From Io17-Chloro-G2 sp963663135 (lineage in GTDB: Bacteria > Chloroflexota > Dehalococcoidia > Lucifugimonadales > UBA3495), in NCBI GenBank assembly GCA_963663135.2, contig CAXXRM010000005.1, positions 1,550,001-1,614,000 on the forward strand: a stretch of DNA of 64,000 bases, given 5' to 3'. Shown in pieces: positions 60,047 to 64,000 of this stretch (position 1 is its first letter; every line of letters starts with the position of its first letter). The notes below the pieces were generated by a model. It made no database searches. It had not been told where the DNA came from and worked only from the letters and a program-made list of their open reading frames with translations. The position numbers and the translations under genes are program-made.

Positions 60047-62568
60047 GGCGTTTGATCTCAGCAATGTGGAAGAATGCTCCGTTCCTGATTTTGCCAGTAC
60101 TAGCGCTTGGATTGCTGGCGATGGACTGTGGAAACACACTCGAGTTTACCTCCCAATACCACCCAGCCGGCCACCGGTATCCCCAATGGTCTCCCGATGG
60201 CGACCGTCTCGTGCTGGCATACCGTGGTGGATTATATGTTGTTGAGGTTGATGGTTCGGCTCACGAACGCATCGTAGACCCCAAGCGCCTCTACGGCAGC
60301 GAAATTGCCGATTTGAATACACCAAATATCTCTCCCAATGGGGCACGGATCATATATTCGAGAATACACAAGAAAAAAGGGAGTTTTGACTACGAGCTAG
60401 AGACTGTGGCCGTCGACGGCTCCGATCAAATCAGATTGACGGAGAACGGGTCCGATGAGGTTGACCCGGTATGGTCTCCAGATGGTTCTCTCATCGCGTT
60501 CCTTTCGGATAGGCTACCCCACGAGGACGACATAGATGAGTATTACAGGTATGGGTTCAAATTGTATACGATGGCTGCGGACGGTTCAGACGTGCGGAGC
60601 TTGGCGCCAGGGGTCTCTGCTATGGCCGGGGTTCCTCCAGTTTGGTCCCCGGACGGTTCCGAAATACGCTACGGCGGCTACCCGGTTTTTTCCGCCAACG
60701 CGGACGGGTCTGCTGTACAACTCTTTGGTGGTAGGTTCCAACCCACGGCCCTTGCGGCCGCCTGGTCCCCAAACAGTTCCAGGGTCGCGGTCAGCGTTGC
60801 GCATACCGTGAACGCTCCCGACAGCGATCGCGAGGTCGTCTTGTTCTCCATGGAACGGGATGGCTCGGACAAACGAATATTGTTAAGGGCCATCCAGGGG
60901 GAAGATGAACTCCAATCTGGAGAAGGCAGGCCATGGGAACCCGCGGGTGGCTGGGGCCCCAGGTCGGAAGCCTTGGCTGACCAACCGGGAGAGCCACTCC
61001 TTGCTCTCAGTCCCAAGGCGATGGAACCGTGTACCGCGATGGAAGAATATACTGCATCCTGCCAGGAGCGAGATGTTGGGGATGTAAACCTGTTTGACGC
61101 GGGCCGGGGTGGGGCCGGTTACGATGTTGACTTGGACATCCCCAGCGTGGAGGAGATTCTAGAAAAAGGGATGTTTGCGGCGGAAGCCTCTCCGGTGCAC
61201 CTGGCCTTTCGAGGAACGGTCCGGCCGGGTTCCGTCCGTTGCGAATGGGGAGGTATCGCCAGGACCATTACGCAACGGGAGGAGGCCATCCGTTTCTGGC
61301 TGGGCATGGACGGCAGTGAAGCTCTTCCTTCGCCGTCCCAAGTCGAGAGCCGGTTCATGGCGTCTGTAAACCGGATGGGGCCAAGCTTACAAGACACCAT
61401 GAGGTCGAGTTTGCTGGCGCTTGCCCGAGGCGGTTTGACAACCGAATATTCCACCTTAACCTGTTTTGCCGACTACACTGCTCAAGAATATCTGCTTGGC
61501 GCCGGCCCGAGCGTCCTAACTATAGGATACGGAATCCCCGAGACGGCGTTGTCTTACTCCCTCTACAGGCAAACCCATGCGTCCGGAAAATTCGGAGACC
61601 AGGTTTTGATTTCCGAAGGGGAGCACCAAGCCTCTCTTATTCGCAGAATAGGTGGCGTTGAATCGCAATTGGGCGGAATTGTGGAAAGCCGGGAAAGCGT
61701 AGTATTTCTTTCGCCAATGGGTGCGCACAACGCCATAGCGGTAGAGGCCTGGCAGGCGGTGGCGCAGTGGGACCTGCAGACGGACGACGACGTGGTCAAC
61801 GCCGTGCGCTATGGGGCAGACGAAACCGACCCGGAGTACACCCAGACGCTGGCCAACCTGAAGACCAGGGTTACCACGGCGGCGGCGGCGGACGACTTCG
61901 CCGACGACCGGATAGCCAACGTAAGCGGGCTGACCCAGTACTACCGGGACATCGGGGCCTACGGGGACATCACGCCGGACGACGGCAGCACGGCGACGTT
62001 CACGCCGGCCCAGCCGCCTCCGGCGATGACCTGCGCCGGCGGAACAGCGGTGACCGGCCCGGCGGTCAACCGTGGCCTGGTTCACGACTGCCAGGCGCTG
62101 CTTTCTGCCAGGGACGACTTGAGGGCTACGGCCAGCCTGAACTGGGCGGCCGATACGGTCATTTCTAGTTGGACCGGTGTAACCACCGGCGGCACGCCCA
62201 GCCGGATCACCGGGCTGGCCCTGGCCAGCCAGAGCCTGGACGGGAGCATCCCGGCGGAACTGGGGACCCTGTTCGAGCTGACCTCGCTGGACCTGAGCAG
62301 CAACTCTCTCACCGGGGCTATACCCCATGAGCTTGGCTGGCTGTTCAACCTGAGCGCCCTGAAGCTGTCGGGGAACAGCCTGACCGGGTGCATACCCATC
62401 GCCTTGCAGAACGTGGCCGTCAACGACCTGGCGTCGTTGAACCTGCTCTACTGCCAGCCCCCGGCGCCTGGAAGCGTCACCGTCATTCCCGCCGCAGCGG
62501 GAATCCAGAGCCCTGATTATGTACCAAGACGGTTATGCCAACTAAGACGCGCCGGGTGGACGGGTTGA
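60043..62568 (+). CDS. Chimeric surface protein: TolB-like beta-propeller plus plant-type LRR
   Basis: An 841-residue protein with a signal-like N-terminus (hydrophobic residues about 12-28, then MDCG, an imperfect lipobox). Residues about 45-290 hold PD40/WD40-like repeats with repeated SPDG and ADGS units (WSPDGDRLV, WSPDGSLIAFLSD, WSPDGSEIRYGG). A middle region of unknown fold follows to about 640. Residues about 690-800 hold an N-cap (NRGLVHDCQALL) and leucine-rich repeats LDLSSNSLTGAIP and LKLSGNSLTGCIP. The last 30 residues come from an inserted REP-like repeat. GC rises sharply after about 61.7 kb, suggesting a fusion of two sources. Confidence 0.7.
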   Translation: MRRLISAMWKNAPFLILPVLALGLLAMDCGNTLEFTSQYHPAGHRYPQWSPDGDRLVLAYRGGLYVVEVDGSAHERIVDPKRLYGSEIADLNTPNISPNGARIIYSRIHKKKGSFDYELETVAVDGSDQIRLTENGSDEVDPVWSPDGSLIAFLSDRLPHEDDIDEYYRYGFKLYTMAADGSDVRSLAPGVSAMAGVPPVWSPDGSEIRYGGYPVFSANADGSAVQLFGGRFQPTALAAAWSPNSSRVAVSVAHTVNAPDSDREVVLFSMERDGSDKRILLRAIQGEDELQSGEGRPWEPAGGWGPRSEALADQPGEPLLALSPKAMEPCTAMEEYTASCQERDVGDVNLFDAGRGGAGYDVDLDIPSVEEILEKGMFAAEASPVHLAFRGTVRPGSVRCEWGGIARTITQREEAIRFWLGMDGSEALPSPSQVESRFMASVNRMGPSLQDTMRSSLLALARGGLTTEYSTLTCFADYTAQEYLLGAGPSVLTIGYGIPETALSYSLYRQTHASGKFGDQVLISEGEHQASLIRRIGGVESQLGGIVESRESVVFLSPMGAHNAIAVEAWQAVAQWDLQTDDDVVNAVRYGADETDPEYTQTLANLKTRVTTAAAADDFADDRIANVSGLTQYYRDIGAYGDITPDDGSTATFTPAQPPPAMTCAGGTAVTGPAVNRGLVHDCQALLSARDDLRATASLNWAADTVISSWTGVTTGGTPSRITGLALASQSLDGSIPAELGTLFELTSLDLSSNSLTGAIPHELGWLFNLSALKLSGNSLTGCIPIALQNVAVNDLASLNLLYCQPPAPGSVTVIPAAAGIQSPDYVPRRLCQLRRAGWTG
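62481..62513. repeat. REP-like repeat, copy 3, inside the beta-propeller/LRR gene
   Basis: Inverted copy with CATTCCCGCCGCAGCGGGAA then TCCAGAGCCC. Its palindrome is perfect (TTCCCGC/GCGGGAA). It is translated as VIPAAAGIQSP in the C-terminal tail. Confidence 0.75.
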
Positions 62569-62619
62569 CGTCCTAAGTGGAACATACCTGCAGACACGCA
62601 CCAGGTTGGATGGGGAAAA

Positions 62620-62706
62620 GGGCTCTGGATTCCCGTTGCGACGAGAATGACCGGGAGTAGGGATCCAAATGGGATCCAGAGTCCCGTTGCGGCAAGAGTG
62701 ACGGGG
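62620..62706. repeat. Two tandem REP-like repeats, copies 4 and 5
   Basis: Copy 4 (62620-62656) has GGGCTCTGGATTCCCGTTGC and GACGAGAATGACCGGG. Copy 5 (62671-62706) has GGGATCCAGAGTCCCGTTGC and GGCAAGAGTGACGGGG. With copy 3 they form a cluster of three within 230 bases. Confidence 0.7.
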
Positions 62707-63051
62707 GATTCGAAGATAATCGAAAGACCCTGGATGCCCTTCCGGGTCATAGACATTACCCCCCTCTACCGATAACATTTAACCGTGGTCAATTGCCATC
62801 TGTTGCTGGTCATTGCCAAGGAATTCACCGGCCGACCCCACCGTGTCACGCCGAGGAACGGCGCTACTAGGACTCTTAATTTAAAGGCCGCCCGGCGCTG
62901 TGCCCGCATCTCCAGGGTTGGCGTATTAGCGACGCCGGCAAACTGCGACGGCATTTGGCCCTCTCACTCCGACCGCCCATTCACGGGTAAACCCTGAGAC
63001 CACCCCATCGTGTAATTAAACGAACCCGGACAACAAACTTCTATTTGAGCC
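62707..63051. other. 345-base intergenic region, no recognised gene
   Basis: Follows the repeat cluster. Frames on both strands (for example 62766-62954 minus) show no known motif and use unusual codons. I see no clear promoter for the isomerase gene that follows. Confidence 0.4.
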
Positions 63052-64000
63052 ATGCTTGACCTGGACCTGCCAGCTACTTATTCACAATGGGACCCCTCCG
63101 GGCTCGGCGCTCGGTTGCGCCGGCTTCCGGAGCAATGCCGCGCCGGTTGGCTTCAGGGCGAAGGGGTTGAGCTGCCGCGTGATTGGGACCCGAGCGGCGT
63201 AGACAAAATCGTGGTTTGCGGGATGGGCGGGTCGGCCATCGCCGGCAACCTGGTTTCCGATCTGATTGGGGCAACCTCAACTGATCGACGGCCCACTAGT
63301 TGTCCAATACTGGTGGTCCGGGGTATGGAGTTTCCATTTTCCTTAGACCAACGGAGCCTGGTAATTCCCTGTAGTCACTCGGGAAATACCAGTGAAACCC
63401 TATCCCTGTTTCACCGGGCCACGGAGGCCGGCGCCCGGATTCTGGTGGTGGCCGGTTCCGGAAGGCTGGCAAAAGAAGCCTTGAAGCGGGACCTTCCCTT
63501 GCTCAAAATTAGCGTCAAGGGAGAGCCTCGGAGTTCTGTTGGTTATAGTTTGATGTTGTTGGCCGCGGCCCTGTGCCAACACGGTCTGGCGACCCTTGAC
63601 TCCCCCGTCGTGACTTCGTCCATCGACGCTTTGGAAAACAAAGTGTGCCGGTTGACGGAGGACGTCCCAACCCGTGAAAACGCTGCAAAGCAATTGGCCC
63701 TGGCGTTGGCCGGTAAGTTGATCGCCGTGTATGGGGGCGGTCTCTTTGCAGGAATGGCGCGTCGATGGAAAACGCAGGTGAACGAAAACGCCAAGGCGTG
63801 GGCCTTTTCCGAAGAAATCCCTGAGTTGCTGCACAACGCGGTCGAAGCCTTCACCCTGCCGCCGGGCGGCCCCAGCTTGGCGGTTGCCCTGCTCCAACCC
63901 AGTGTAAAGGGTGACCCGCTGGCAGCCCATTACGCGGCGGCGGAAACCATCCTGGCAGAAAGCGGGGTTCCGGTGGAAGTGTTGAAGGGTGACCCCGGGG
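63052..64000 (+). CDS. Bifunctional phosphoglucose/phosphomannose isomerase, 3'-truncated by window edge
   Basis: First 316 residues of a sugar-phosphate isomerase of the PgiB type, interconverting glucose-6-, mannose-6- and fructose-6-phosphate. There is no stop before the window end. Two SIS domains: the first has VVCGMGGSAIAGNL (about 59-72) and SHSGNTSETLSL (about 109-120). The catalytic loop reads NENAKAWAFSEEIPELLHN (about 244-262), with the family Glu and His. The ATG at 63052 follows an AT-rich stretch. The Cys-Ser-His before SGNT replaces the commoner Ser-Tyr. Confidence 0.88.
   Translation, partial: MLDLDLPATYSQWDPSGLGARLRRLPEQCRAGWLQGEGVELPRDWDPSGVDKIVVCGMGGSAIAGNLVSDLIGATSTDRRPTSCPILVVRGMEFPFSLDQRSLVIPCSHSGNTSETLSLFHRATEAGARILVVAGSGRLAKEALKRDLPLLKISVKGEPRSSVGYSLMLLAAALCQHGLATLDSPVVTSSIDALENKVCRLTEDVPTRENAAKQLALALAGKLIAVYGGGLFAGMARRWKTQVNENAKAWAFSEEIPELLHNAVEAFTLPPGGPSLAVALLQPSVKGDPLAAHYAAAETILAESGVPVEVLKGDPG

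Noticed and set aside
62766..62997. Small ORFs on both strands before the isomerase gene
   Set aside because: The two overlap each other in opposite directions, match no family, and follow a cluster of repeats.

Overview
The window looks like chromosomal sequence from an uncultured Chloroflexota bacterium, probably of the SAR202/Dehalococcoidia type. This is inferred from gene content and was not tested by phylogeny. The supporting features are: a division cluster reduced to rsmH-ftsA-ftsZ with no murein genes beside it; a B12-dependent class II ribonucleotide reductase; a fused 2-oxoacid:ferredoxin oxidoreductase; and many single-copy-looking members of families that degrade organic acids (amidohydrolase, ornithine-cyclodeaminase-like, DUF1932 dehydrogenase, VOC, SDR, zinc alcohol dehydrogenase, FAH). 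Genes lie on both strands, are closely spaced and use many TTG and GTG starts. GC content is high except in a few islands (about 2.3-3.5, 7.9-8.6 and 59.7-60.9 kb). I see no tRNA, rRNA, CRISPR array, prophage or insertion sequence.

Layout. 1-2.3 kb: 3' end of gatA, then asnS. 2.4-3.4 kb: an AT-rich gene for a zinc-ribbon protein with a HEPN-like RxxxxH motif. 3.7-5.8 kb: a split thiamine-diphosphate decarboxylase of the sulfopyruvate/phosphonopyruvate type, a small membrane protein, and a second catalytic-half paralogue that has lost parts of its cofactor motif. 5.8-10.3 kb: a DtxR-family regulator and a divergent iron-type ABC transporter (ATPase and fused permease) with no binding protein. 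10.6-19.5 kb: assorted catabolic enzymes, plus a nickel permease beside a Fur-family regulator. 19.4-24 kb: DegV, a PadR/membrane-protein pair, YggT, ProC and PdxA.

24.2-28.5 kb is a nucleotide-reduction module: a candidate structured RNA, nrdJ, a small coupled ORF and nrdR. Both nrdJ and nrdR carry paired NrdR boxes at helical spacing. 28.6-32.5 kb is rsmH-ftsA-ftsZ, ending in a strong terminator preceded by several hairpins. 32.9-36.4 kb is tig-clpP-clpX. 36.4-45.7 kb is a minus-strand run: formyltransferase, xseB-xseA-efp, pepP-aroQ, xerC/D-topA-dprA, with several overlapping starts. 46.2-48.7 kb is korAB with a long leader and a terminator.

48.8-51.9 kb is a cytochrome c maturation set, ccmABCDE, whose CcmE has a CxxxY haem-binding motif in place of HxxxY. 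51.9-55.3 kb holds SDR, alcohol dehydrogenase, FAH and a small aspartic protease. 55.5-60 kb holds an orphan amino-acid-type binding protein, a FIST sensor and a membrane-anchored YvcK. 59.7-62.6 kb holds a broken metalloprotease and a chimeric beta-propeller/LRR protein. The window ends inside a bifunctional phosphoglucose/phosphomannose isomerase gene.

Three patterns run through the window. Several genes have an extended -10 promoter of the form TGCTA(T/G)AAT, in one case (dprA) placing transcription start at the ATG. A REP-like palindromic repeat recurs between genes, and one copy has become part of a coding region. Small overlaps couple many adjacent genes.
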